Assembly: GCA_945836835.1 (NCBI GenBank)
Contig: CAMAML010000061.1
Coordinates: 1 to 6,992, forward strand
From: an uncultured cyanobacterium
GTDB taxonomy: Bacteria; Cyanobacteriota; Vampirovibrionia; Gastranaerophilales; Gastranaerophilaceae
Reading direction: 5' to 3'
DNA: 6,992 nucleotides
The translations under genes and the position numbers were made by a program. Under the pieces are notes generated by a model. It ran no database searches. It was given only the letters and a program-made list of their open reading frames with translations, and was not told the origin of the DNA. This document shows positions 1 to 5,848 of this stretch, one piece after another (positions within the stretch are counted from its first letter, which is position 1; the number at the start of each line of letters is the position of its first letter).

Positions 1-34
1 GACAAAAACATGTAATTACACTATAATTAATGTA
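1..34 (+). promoter_or_regulatory. Probable sigma70-type promoter of the pilin-like gene
   Basis: A perfect TATAAT lies at 22-27. The window begins with GACA at 1-4, exactly 17 bases upstream, so a TTGACA -35 box cut by the window edge is likely; its first two bases cannot be seen. Transcription would begin near 34, giving a leader of about 90 bases before the ATG at 123. A perfect 10-bp palindrome (11-20) lies in the spacer and a second (31-40) covers the expected start site, which is a typical placement for repressor sites. Confidence 0.55.
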
Positions 35-64
35 TATACAATATTTACAATGTAATAATTGTAA
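11..64. repeat. Cluster of three short inverted repeats (candidate operators)
   Basis: Three inverted repeats built from TGTA/TACA half-sites lie within 54 bases. They are TGTAATTACA at 11-20 (perfect), TGTATATACA at 31-40 (perfect), and TTACAATGTAA at 45-55, where five-base arms flank one base. The TTACAA at 45-50 can also pair with TTGTAA at 59-64. The first two bracket the -10 box. This may be the binding region of a dimeric regulator. AT-rich DNA yields short palindromes by chance, so the evidence is the clustering and the position, not any single site. Confidence 0.4.
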
Positions 65-122
65 AGGAGTACGAAGATATATTGCGAAGTATTAAGGAAT
101 TTTAGAAAAAGGAGGTACATTA

Positions 123-1289
123 ATGAACAAAAAATTTAAATTACTAAACGCATTCACTCTTGCAGAAGTTCTCATAACTCTGGCAATAATCGGGGTTGTG
201 GCGGCGGTGACCATGCCGACCTTGCTAACAAATATTCAAGAAAGAGTACGTAAAGAACAGGTGAGAACCGTAAAATACAAGCTCACCAAAGCTACCGAGA
301 AGATGAACTCTTTGGGCAAAATCGGGGCATACCCGACGACCATGGACTTTGTAAATGAGCTTAAAAAACACATGAGTATCGCAAAAATTTGCGATAACGG
401 TGAATTGAACAAGTGTTGGTCGGCTCCTGAAATTAATGCTTTTTCGGGTTCATGGAATACTGTCACAACTGCAACATATACGGTAAAAAATCTAAAAAAA
501 GGGCCTGATTTAAAAGCTCTTGCAATCGGGACACGGGATACTGAAACGGTTGGGATAATAACAGGTGACGGTGTTCCGATGCTGTTGGTGTATTCTCCTG
601 TTTGTACGGGATTTGACGAGGCGAAAACTTACACGTGGTCGGTAGAGGATGGAAAACCCGTTACAAATGCTACAACTAACTGTATAAGTGCTATCTTTGA
701 TCTCAATGGAGCTAAAGGCCCCAACAAAATAGGAACGGATGTTAGAACTCTTAATTCGGTTTTTGGTTCGGTCAACTTAGGAAAAGCTTTTTCTCCTGTT
801 GGTGTTGATACTTGCAAAAAATTGAAGAAAAAATATGGTATTCGTTATTGCAATGGAGAATATACCATTTCAGGCAATGATCGCTGGGTTGGAGCAATAG
901 CAGCATGCGACAACTTGGGGTTACATTTGGTGAGTTTGCAAACATTAGCTGTATTGGCAACCTCACGTTATGCAGATCCTACCATTGGTCCCTACACTGT
1001 ATTATTTGATGAATCATTCGGAGATTGTCTGGAATGGCTTAGAACAAACTGGGGACATGGAAAAGATTTCTATTCATCGGAATTTGACGTTAGATGTCAT
1101 GCGACCGGTATGGATATTTCGGATGAAGAGGCTAAATCAGCTTATAAAATCGGCAATGCTGGATTCTGGACTGATTTGGAGATTTCGGATACTCAGGCAT
1201 ATGAAAGAGCATTCTATTCAACTAATACCCATTTGTTCAGATATCATCGCGGCTACTACAACTCAGAAGCTCTTTGTGTCGGCGATTAG
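123..1289 (+). CDS. Type IV pilin-like protein with cysteine-containing, lectin-like C-terminal domain
   Basis: A surface or secreted pseudopilin-type protein of 388 residues. The N-terminus is a class III (prepilin) signal: a short basic leader, cleavage expected between Ala10 and Phe11, then FTLAEVLITL with Glu at mature position 5 and a hydrophobic helix to about residue 34. Ala rather than Gly at -1 is less usual but tolerated. The middle part (about 40-225) is a pilin-like globular region with Cys pairs. From about 232 a second domain begins (CKKLKKKYGIRYCNG, then WVGAIAACDNLG) and ends in ALCVGD; I compare it tentatively with the C-type-lectin/FGE-like folds of large bacterial surface repertoires. 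The start is supported by AAGGAGGT at 109-116, six bases before the ATG. The stop overlaps the convergent nucleotidyltransferase gene by 4 nt. Its ligand and role (pilus subunit, adhesin or other) cannot be read from the sequence. Confidence 0.8.
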   Translation: MNKKFKLLNAFTLAEVLITLAIIGVVAAVTMPTLLTNIQERVRKEQVRTVKYKLTKATEKMNSLGKIGAYPTTMDFVNELKKHMSIAKICDNGELNKCWSAPEINAFSGSWNTVTTATYTVKNLKKGPDLKALAIGTRDTETVGIITGDGVPMLLVYSPVCTGFDEAKTYTWSVEDGKPVTNATTNCISAIFDLNGAKGPNKIGTDVRTLNSVFGSVNLGKAFSPVGVDTCKKLKKKYGIRYCNGEYTISGNDRWVGAIAACDNLGLHLVSLQTLAVLATSRYADPTIGPYTVLFDESFGDCLEWLRTNWGHGKDFYSSEFDVRCHATGMDISDEEAKSAYKIGNAGFWTDLEISDTQAYERAFYSTNTHLFRYHRGYYNSEALCVGD

Positions 1290-1576
1290 AAAATCCTTTC
1301 GTGGAGGCGGTCGATTTCTTGTCGGAAACTTTGCGGAAGGGTGGAGTATTCGTTTATGTCTATCAAAATCGTGATGTTGCTGTCGTTCAGCAGTTGTTTG
1401 AGTTCGGCTAGGGATTTTCCTTCTTCATTAAAACTCTTCACTGTTAAGTCCAAGTCGCTCCCCGCATTGCAATCGTTTTTTACACGCCCGCCGTACGCCC
1501 AAATTTCAGCGTGCGGACAGTAGTTTGTGAATATTACTCTCAGCTCCGCCAAATACTCTTCTCTCAGGTTAATCAT
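1286..1576 (-). CDS. Minimal nucleotidyltransferase, MntA type (probable antitoxin partner of the HEPN protein)
   Basis: A 96-residue protein of the MNT (NTP_transf_2) family. The active-site pattern G-S-x10-D-x-D appears as Gly29-Gly30, ten residues, then Asp41-Leu-Asp43 within GSDLDLTV. The third acid is probably Asp73 in ILIDINEY. The usual Ser after the first Gly is Gly here, so activity is likely but not certain. In characterised MntA-HepT pairs, the MNT protein AMPylates a tyrosine of the HEPN toxin and so silences it; applying this here is inference from family and pairing. The ATG lies inside the end of the upstream HEPN gene (8-nt overlap, ATGATTAA), so the two are probably translationally coupled. 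A GAGG sequence lies about nine bases upstream of the ATG. The stop overlaps the pilin gene stop. Confidence 0.85.
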   Translation of the reverse strand: MINLREEYLAELRVIFTNYCPHAEIWAYGGRVKNDCNAGSDLDLTVKSFNEEGKSLAELKQLLNDSNITILIDINEYSTLPQSFRQEIDRLHERIF

Positions 1577-1985
1577 TGTCTATAACCTCTTTAAGGTGTT
1601 CAATATCCGTCAAAAAATCTTTTACGAGCGAAATCGTTTCCTGTGCAAAGGCTTGTCCGTAATCGTGTGCCGTATTGTTGCGGTTGTCCCGATACCGTAA
1701 CCAGCGTTTTGTTTCTTCTTCCGTAATTAACGAGTACTTAAGAGCATGCCTGAAAATATCCTTAAACGACAGCATATCCGCCGCTTTTTTGGATGCAAAA
1801 TAAGGAGTAATTTTCTTTTTCAAAAGTTTCCCGCTCTGCTCAAGTGACAGTTCAAACCCCTTAACCAAAGAGTTACGGTAAACTTCATACTCAACACTTC
1901 CCTCTTCCGCTGTTTGTAACAGGTTGTAAGATTTTTGAAGGATGTCGATATTCTTTTTGAAATATTCCGTATTGATTTCACACAT
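1569..1985 (-). CDS. HEPN-domain protein, HI0074/HepT type (nucleotidyltransferase substrate-binding family; putative RNase toxin)
   Basis: A 138-residue helical protein matching the NTase_sub_bind family typified by Haemophilus HI0074: NTEYFKKNI near the start, then LEQSGKLLKK, KDIFRHALKYSLI and YRDNRNNTAHDYG. The last contains the HEPN ribonuclease motif R-x4-H (Arg102 to His107) followed by Asp-Tyr109, the R-x4-H-x-Y form whose Tyr is the AMPylation target in MntA-HepT systems. It is probably an RNase toxin or an NTase partner; its targets cannot be told. An earlier in-frame ATG at 2057 would add 24 residues overlapping lpd. I chose 1985 because GGAG sits seven bases before it and the family starts here. 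It begins 19 bases after the lpd stop and overlaps the nucleotidyltransferase gene by 8 nt. No promoter of its own is visible. Confidence 0.87.
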   Translation of the reverse strand: MCEINTEYFKKNIDILQKSYNLLQTAEEGSVEYEVYRNSLVKGFELSLEQSGKLLKKKITPYFASKKAADMLSFKDIFRHALKYSLITEEETKRWLRYRDNRNNTAHDYGQAFAQETISLVKDFLTDIEHLKEVIDND

Positions 1986-1992
1986 TTTTTTG

Positions 1993-1996
1993 CTCC
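1993..1996 (-). promoter_or_regulatory. Ribosome binding site that sets the HEPN gene start
   Basis: On the minus strand, GGAG is followed by seven bases (CAAAAAA) and then the ATG at 1985-1983. It lies after the lpd stop codon (2007-2005) and so favours the short 138-residue form over the upstream ATG at 2057. Confidence 0.65.
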
Positions 1997-2004
1997 GAAG
2001 ATTT

Positions 2005-3252
2005 TCACAGGTTAAACAGGCTCTCAAAAATCCCTTCCGAGTACGTCGGATGAGCAAAGCAAACCTCTTTTAACTTGTCGGGGGAAATACCGCTTTTCAT
2101 GGCTATTGCAAGTTGCTGAACGAGCGGAGAGGCTTCTTTCGAGATAATATGCACGCCAACGATTTTGTCCTCTTGCGTAAGTATTTTTATGAACCCGTCC
2201 GTACAATTATCGCAGTGAGATTTCCCGAGTGCCGAAATTAGCATTGTCGATTTTTTATAAGTGTTCGGGGTTAAGTCCTGTTCGCGTTTACCGACCCAAG
2301 CGATTTCGGGCGTCCCGTAAACAACTGACGGCACAAGGTTTTTGTCAAAACCTATCCCGTCGATGATTTCTATTGCCTGTTTTATGGCATAGTGTGCGAG
2401 CTGAATTTCACCGCAAGCGTCCCCGAGATAGGTTACTCCGTCGATTTTGTGTTCGACGTTTGGTTTTCTGCCGATTGCAACAAGAACCTTCTCTGCCGTT
2501 AAAACCTTCCCATCGGCGAGGGTAACTTCGCACCCGTCGGCGGTGCTTATTTTTTGAACGTTTGCGGATTTATAAAATTTTATTTTGTTTAGCTTAAACA
2601 TCCGCTCAATCCGTTTAGACACCTCAACATCCGCGACGGGTAAAAGGTTTTCCGCTCCCTCTACAACCGTAACTTCTACCCCGAAATTCGACAAAATCCT
2701 TGCCCATTCAATCCCGATAGCGCCCGAGCCGACAATGATAATACTTTCGGGTAAAGTCGTCAAATTAAGGATGTCGTCGGAGTTAAGAATGTTTTTGTGA
2801 TCAACTTCAAGCCCCTTAAAGCTCTTCGGGCTTGAACCCGTTGCAACATAAACTTTTTTGCAGGAAAATTCTTCCCCACCCGCCAAAATCGTGTTTTTGT
2901 CTTTTATTTCCGCAACCCCGAAAACTACTTCCGTCCCGCAGTTTTTTAGAGTTAACTCAAGCGATTTTTTGAGCTTTGAAACAACCTGATTTTTTCTCTC
3001 GACGACTTTTGCATAATCAACCTCAAAATTCGGGACAATTATACCTAACTCATCCGCACAACGAAGTTCCGCCGCCAACTCCGCCGAATGTAGTATTGAC
3101 TTTGTCGGGATACACCCCCTGTTCAGGCAACCCCCGCCCAGACAATCTTTTTCAAACAGAACCGTTTTTAACCCTTTTTTGCAGGCATGGATGGCAAGAG
3201 TATACCCCGCGGGACCTCCGCCGATTATGCCGACATCGTATTTATAATCCAT
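2005..3252 (-). CDS. lpd: Dihydrolipoamide dehydrogenase (E3), shortened form
   Basis: An FAD-dependent disulfide oxidoreductase that re-oxidises dihydrolipoyl groups on 2-oxoacid dehydrogenase or glycine cleavage complexes with NAD+. Seen in order: FAD-binding GGGPAG (11-16); redox-active pair Cys42 and Cys47 in GGGCLNRGCIPTK; ATGS (137-140); NAD-binding GSGAIG (175-180); GRKPN (261-265); second FAD motif YLGDACG (275-281); and the dimerisation domain ending in HPTYSE with the catalytic His401/Glu406 pair. At 415 residues it is about 50 shorter than usual. Much of the difference falls between GRKPN and the GD motif, where only some 15 residues remain. All catalytic residues are kept, so it is probably functional, but another member of this flavoprotein family acting on a related disulfide is possible. 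It lies 20 bases after the small secreted-protein gene, upstream of the HEPN/MNT pair and near the divergent lipA, which supports a lipoyl role. Confidence 0.9.
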   Translation of the reverse strand: MDYKYDVGIIGGGPAGYTLAIHACKKGLKTVLFEKDCLGGGCLNRGCIPTKSILHSAELAAELRCADELGIIVPNFEVDYAKVVERKNQVVSKLKKSLELTLKNCGTEVVFGVAEIKDKNTILAGGEEFSCKKVYVATGSSPKSFKGLEVDHKNILNSDDILNLTTLPESIIIVGSGAIGIEWARILSNFGVEVTVVEGAENLLPVADVEVSKRIERMFKLNKIKFYKSANVQKISTADGCEVTLADGKVLTAEKVLVAIGRKPNVEHKIDGVTYLGDACGEIQLAHYAIKQAIEIIDGIGFDKNLVPSVVYGTPEIAWVGKREQDLTPNTYKKSTMLISALGKSHCDNCTDGFIKILTQEDKIVGVHIISKEASPLVQQLAIAMKSGISPDKLKEVCFAHPTYSEGIFESLFNL

Positions 3253-3272
3253 TAACTAACCCTAACCAAGTA

Positions 3273-3554
3273 TTAATAACGTTTTACACCGCTTCCCGTT
3301 GAAGAAAAGCCCGAGCCGAAATTGACCGCACCGTAGTTCCAATAGGTATAAGGATTGTTTTGCTGTGAGCCAAATCTAACACGACGGGTCGTTTTGCCCT
3401 TCTTTTTGCCGTTTGAGTTATCGTCGGCAGGTGTCGTATTTGAAACGTTTTGAGTGTATTGAGGGGTTTCGCCCTGCATGTACAAAACCGTTCCGCCGGC
3501 GTATGCCGCTTGGCTGACGAGTATTAATGATAATATAATCGCTAATTTTTTCAT
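3273..3554 (-). CDS. Small secreted protein with Sec signal peptide, unknown function
   Basis: A 93-residue protein that I do not recognise. It starts with a clear Sec signal peptide: MKK, a hydrophobic core to about residue 14, and a probable cleavage after AYA (residue 19). The mature part is about 74 residues, polar and Asn/Ser/Thr-rich. It has a basic patch (KKKGKTTRRVR, about 50-60), then an aromatic Gly/Ser-rich tail (NPYTYWNYGAVNFGSGFSS), and no cysteine. It is probably exported, or periplasmic and bound to a surface. The signal peptide and AAAGGAGA at 3572-3565, 11 bases upstream of the ATG, argue that it is a real gene. It is the first gene of the minus-strand cluster, with lpd 20 bases downstream; no functional link to lipoate metabolism is evident. 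Confidence 0.72.
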   Translation of the reverse strand: MKKLAIILSLILVSQAAYAGGTVLYMQGETPQYTQNVSNTTPADDNSNGKKKGKTTRRVRFGSQQNNPYTYWNYGAVNFGSGFSSTGSGVKRY

Positions 3555-3573
3555 TATAAAGAAATCTCCTTTA

Positions 3574-3608
3574 TATTAGTATTATACTATTCTTTTAAAG
3601 AATTTCAA
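3574..3608 (-). promoter_or_regulatory. Promoter of the secreted protein-lpd-HEPN-MNT cluster
   Basis: On the minus strand, TTGAAA (3608-3603, five of six to consensus) is followed by a 16-base spacer and a perfect TATAAT (3586-3581). Transcription would start near 3574, about 20 bases before the ATG. It is the only good promoter I see for the four-gene cluster. Positions 3609-3637, between it and the lipA palindrome, hold only AT-rich sequence. Confidence 0.65.
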
Positions 3609-3637
3609 TACTAAAATTTGTTATTTTATTAAGAGAA

Positions 3638-3654
3638 TGTAACATATGGTTACA
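3638..3654. promoter_or_regulatory. Inverted repeat overlapping the lipA -35 box (candidate operator)
   Basis: TGTAAC (3638-3643) and GTTACA (3649-3654) form perfect six-base arms around ATATG. The right arm coincides with the proposed lipA -35 box, so a bound protein would block lipA transcription. The half-site resembles those in front of the pilin gene (TGTAATTACA at 11-20). No regulator can be named. Confidence 0.4.
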
Positions 3655-3683
3655 AAAATTGGAAAGAATGTATAATATATTCA
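3649..3683 (+). promoter_or_regulatory. Promoter of lipA
   Basis: TATAAT at 3671-3676 is preceded at 16 bases by GTTACA (3649-3654, four of six to the -35 consensus). The start would be near 3683, leaving a very short leader that includes AGGAG at 3683-3687, six bases before the ATG. The start-site position is approximate. Confidence 0.5.
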
Positions 3684-3693
3684 GGAGAAAATT

Positions 3694-4536
3694 ATGAGAG
3701 AACGACTTCCCGAATACTTAAAACGTCCTATAATCAACACGGAAACGACAAAAAACGTTAGGATGATATTGCGTCGTCACGGGTTAAACACGGTTTGCGA
3801 AAACGCACGCTGTCCGAATAAAAACGAATGTTACACAAAAAATACCGCAACATTTCTTATCATGGGAAACGTTTGCACAAGAAACTGCAAATACTGTAAT
3901 ATTTCCTGTGCCAAACCCGAGCCCGTTGACGAGCTTGAACCGCAAAACGTTGCGCAGGCGGTGAAGGATTTGGGGCTTAAGTATGCCGTCATAACCTCCG
4001 TAACCCGAGATGACCTCATGGACGGCGGTGCGGTTTATTTTAAAAAGTGTATCGAAAATATTCGGGAGCTTTCCCCGGAAATCAAAGTCGAAATTTTAAC
4101 CCCCGATTTTAAAGGGGACAAAAATTCACTCGACACAATAATTTCCGCAGCCCCTGACGTATTTAATCACAACATTGAGACGACTAAAAATATTTTCAGG
4201 AAAGTTCGTCCGCAAGGGGATTACAACCGTTCTCTTGAGGTTTTACGCTATATTAAAGCGAACTCCGAAATCAAGACAAAATCGGGCTTAATGGTCGGAT
4301 TAGGGGAAAGTTTTGAAGATATTGAAGAAACTTTTGTTGACTTAAAAAATGTCGGCTGTGATATTTTAACCGTAGGGCAGTACATTCAACCTTCAAAACA
4401 GCATTACCCGCTCGGGAAATACTACACGCTAAAAGAGTTTGAATATTTACGGGAGCTTGCAAAAAAAGTCGGATTTAAACACTACCAAATAAACCCGCTT
4501 GTCAGAAGCTCCTACATGGCATCTGATATGGCGTAA
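3694..4536 (+). CDS. lipA: Lipoyl synthase
   Basis: A radical-SAM enzyme that inserts two sulfur atoms into protein-bound octanoyl groups, the last step of lipoyl cofactor synthesis, in the cytoplasm. Both iron-sulfur clusters are evident. The auxiliary-cluster ligands are Cys35, Cys40 and Cys46 (C-x4-C-x5-C in CENARCPNKNEC). The radical-SAM ligands are Cys61, Cys65 and Cys68 (CTRNCKYC). The C-terminal RSSY (271-274), whose Ser is a ligand of the auxiliary cluster, is also present. Further family landmarks are VITSVTRDDLMDGGA, NHNIETTKNIF, KSGLMVGLGE and the GQYIQPSKQH stretch. The length of 280 residues is normal. AGGAG lies six bases before the ATG. It is divergent from the lpd cluster. Its stop is four bases from that of the convergent DUF1829 gene, with no terminator in between. 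No lipB or lplA is in the window. Confidence 0.97.
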   Translation: MRERLPEYLKRPIINTETTKNVRMILRRHGLNTVCENARCPNKNECYTKNTATFLIMGNVCTRNCKYCNISCAKPEPVDELEPQNVAQAVKDLGLKYAVITSVTRDDLMDGGAVYFKKCIENIRELSPEIKVEILTPDFKGDKNSLDTIISAAPDVFNHNIETTKNIFRKVRPQGDYNRSLEVLRYIKANSEIKTKSGLMVGLGESFEDIEETFVDLKNVGCDILTVGQYIQPSKQHYPLGKYYTLKEFEYLRELAKKVGFKHYQINPLVRSSYMASDMA

Positions 4537-4540
4537 AATT

Positions 4541-5305
4541 CTATGCTGCCAATACTTCTTTGATACTATCTCTGTCTGACCATTGAACTGCTTTAATGTT
4601 GTAATTTTCAAATGAGTTCATCAACGAGCTTGGTACATTTTTTTCTTCGTTATTTATTAGCACGAACGGTTCGGCAATTCCCGGTCTTGCCGCCTCGACA
4701 TCCAACCAGTCGAAAATAATACTGTCAGCATTCTGTTTTGTCGGATTGTTAAGTGTTTTAATAAGTCTTTCCGGCGAATTTTTGTATTTTGGTATAACAA
4801 AATCGAAGGTTCTGAAATATCCCGATTTCCCGCCAAAATGAACTCTTTCGATATATCTTACGTCTATTTCATCAAACCACAGTTTTACATCTTCATAAAA
4901 AAGACCTTCGATAGTTGAATTTGCAAGGTAAAACATATTATTTACGTCAATTACGGCTTGGATAAGGTTATGTTTTTTTAATGGAAATTCCGCTTCTGTC
5001 GTTGTTGTTGTTAGAGTGTCGCCTCCCTCAAGTTCTACCCCGTAACCGTTCAAAATGGCATTTAACAACTTTTTCCTTTTTGGACTATCCAAAGAACATC
5101 CCGAAATTTGCAAATCTTTTATTGTATAGCCGTCATCGGTCAATTTATATTTATCACGGTCTTTTAAGGCATAAATTTGTATATAATCATTATGTCTGTC
5201 AAGATACGGAGTCGTGATTTCTGCGACATCATCAATATTGTTTAGAACTGTCTTATCCTTTAACCAAGCATAATACTTATCTATTAGGTTCTTCAAGTTA
5301 TCCAT
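4541..5305 (-). CDS. DUF1828/DUF1829 domain protein, unknown function
   Basis: A 254-residue protein with two domains that I recognise only as domains of unknown function. The N-terminal part (about 30-125) has the DUF1828 pattern: TPYLDRHNDYIQIY, then YKLTDDGYTIKDL, KRKKLLNAILNGYGVE and FPLKKHNLIQAVIDVNNMF. The C-terminal part (about 135-250) fits DUF1829: FYEDVKLWFDEIDVRY, GGKSGYFRTFDFVIPK, SPERLIKTLNNP and the final KAVQWSDRD. The FDFVIP strand (167-172) resembles the metal-Asp strand of restriction-like nuclease folds, but no following (D/E)-x-K is clear, so nuclease activity is speculation. An upstream ATG at 5350 would add 15 residues inside the preceding gene. I chose 5305 because AGGAG sits seven bases before it and the 8-nt overlap (ATGGATAA) fits coupling. 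It forms a cassette with the gene at 5298-5759. Confidence 0.8.
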   Translation of the reverse strand: MDNLKNLIDKYYAWLKDKTVLNNIDDVAEITTPYLDRHNDYIQIYALKDRDKYKLTDDGYTIKDLQISGCSLDSPKRKKLLNAILNGYGVELEGGDTLTTTTTEAEFPLKKHNLIQAVIDVNNMFYLANSTIEGLFYEDVKLWFDEIDVRYIERVHFGGKSGYFRTFDFVIPKYKNSPERLIKTLNNPTKQNADSIIFDWLDVEAARPGIAEPFVLINNEEKNVPSSLMNSFENYNIKAVQWSDRDSIKEVLAA

Positions 5306-5759
5306 TTGTACGCTCCTCATATAACAATTTCCCGTTAAAGTTAGGAACATCCGTAATATTACAATATGTCATAAAAGCGACTAATATATCCCATTTGTTA
5401 TCAATATTTTTAAAAACTTCATTCGGTAAAGGGTACGCCCATTTATCATCGAAACCTTCTCTATATAAGTGAATATGAGGTGAACCAACCTCTTGCCCGT
5501 CCGGGTTTCTGTGCGGTACTCCAATATCAAGTCTGCACAAGGTGATTGTATCTCTTGTTCGATTTTGAAGAGTTAATTTTGCCAAACACAATTTGCTCGT
5601 GTTGACGTCAAGCATAAATTTTTCTTTAAAATCTTTTGACTGAAGAGGGATACTGATTTTAGTGCCTCCATACGGTAGCGCCCATACAGTATCATCAACT
5701 TTTACTTTTTCCATACTAAAAAGCCTGTCAGCTTCTTTTTGAGTAATAATTTTTGCCAT
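5298..5759 (-). CDS. Conserved protein, tentatively DUF6978, paired with the DUF1829 gene
   Basis: A 153-residue cytoplasmic protein without signal peptide or membrane segment. I place it tentatively in DUF6978, from memory and from its partner; no function is established to my knowledge. It has a helical start (ITQKEADRLF), a beta-rich centre (KISIPLQ, KFMLDVN, KLTLQNRTRDTITLCRLDIG), then a striking block VPHRNPDGQEVGSPHIHLYREG (81-102). Its His83, Asn85, Asp87, His95 and His97 could be a catalytic or metal-binding site, though this is inference. The C-terminal part is helical (DILVAFMTYCNI). The start at 5759 is preceded by GAAGGTGA and a promoter with an extended -10. Its end overlaps the DUF1829 gene by 8 nt, so the two are probably made together. 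A toxin-antitoxin or defence role is possible from the layout only. Confidence 0.72.
   Translation of the reverse strand: MAKIITQKEADRLFSMEKVKVDDTVWALPYGGTKISIPLQSKDFKEKFMLDVNTSKLCLAKLTLQNRTRDTITLCRLDIGVPHRNPDGQEVGSPHIHLYREGFDDKWAYPLPNEVFKNIDNKWDILVAFMTYCNITDVPNFNGKLLYEERTNG
5313..5317 (-). promoter_or_regulatory. Ribosome binding site that sets the DUF1829 gene start
   Basis: On the minus strand, AGGAG is followed by seven bases and then the ATG at 5305-5303. It lies within the last codons of the upstream gene, which suits coupled translation and rules against the in-frame ATG at 5350, which has no such site. Confidence 0.7.
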
Positions 5760-5769
5760 AAGTCACCTT

Positions 5770-5805
5770 CATATTAATTATATCATAAAAATTAACTATT
5801 TTGAT
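5770..5805 (-). promoter_or_regulatory. Extended -10 promoter of the DUF6978-DUF1829 pair
   Basis: On the minus strand, TATAAT (5782-5777) is preceded by TGA, giving the extended -10 form TGnTATAAT. The sequence 17 bases upstream (ATCAAA, 5805-5800) is a weak -35. The expected start near 5770 leaves a leader of about ten bases that is mostly the GAAGGTGA ribosome binding site. Confidence 0.5.
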
Positions 5806-5812
5806 ATTTTAC

Positions 5813-5848
5813 TTGTAATTCCTCTTTGTCGGTGCTATAACCGTACTT
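5813..5848 (+). promoter_or_regulatory. Promoter of thrS with extended -10
   Basis: TTGTAA (5813-5818, four of six) is followed by a 17-base spacer and TATAAC (5836-5841), preceded by TGC to give the extended form TGnTATAAC. Transcription would start near 5848, leaving a leader of about 108 bases. It is back to back with the promoter of the DUF6978 pair. Confidence 0.45.

Noticed and set aside
63..106. A second Shine-Dalgarno-like site (AAAGGAG at 63-69) with a short TTG frame ending at TAG
   Set aside because: The frame starting at TTG 83 has only seven sense codons and poor spacing. There is no sign of a real peptide gene.
970..1374. A 134-codon open frame on the plus strand overlapping the pilin gene end
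   Set aside because: It lies in another frame of the pilin gene, whose N-terminal signal and Shine-Dalgarno site are clear. The translated sequence shows no family features and it runs into the MNT gene on the other strand.
1986..2057. Upstream ATG of the HEPN gene at 2057
   Set aside because: The added 24 residues lie in the end of lpd, look unlike the family and have no good ribosome binding site. The start at 1985 has GGAG at seven bases.
2976..3302. A 108-codon plus-strand open frame
   Set aside because: It is antisense to the N-terminal FAD domain of lpd. The lpd frame carries all family motifs, and this one has no recognisable content.
4981..5217. A 78-codon plus-strand open frame inside the DUF1829 gene
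   Set aside because: It is antisense to a conserved protein, with low-complexity leucine-rich content typical of a shadow frame.
5306..5350. Upstream ATG of the DUF1829 gene at 5350
   Set aside because: The extra 15 residues overlap the preceding gene. AGGAG is correctly spaced only for the ATG at 5305.
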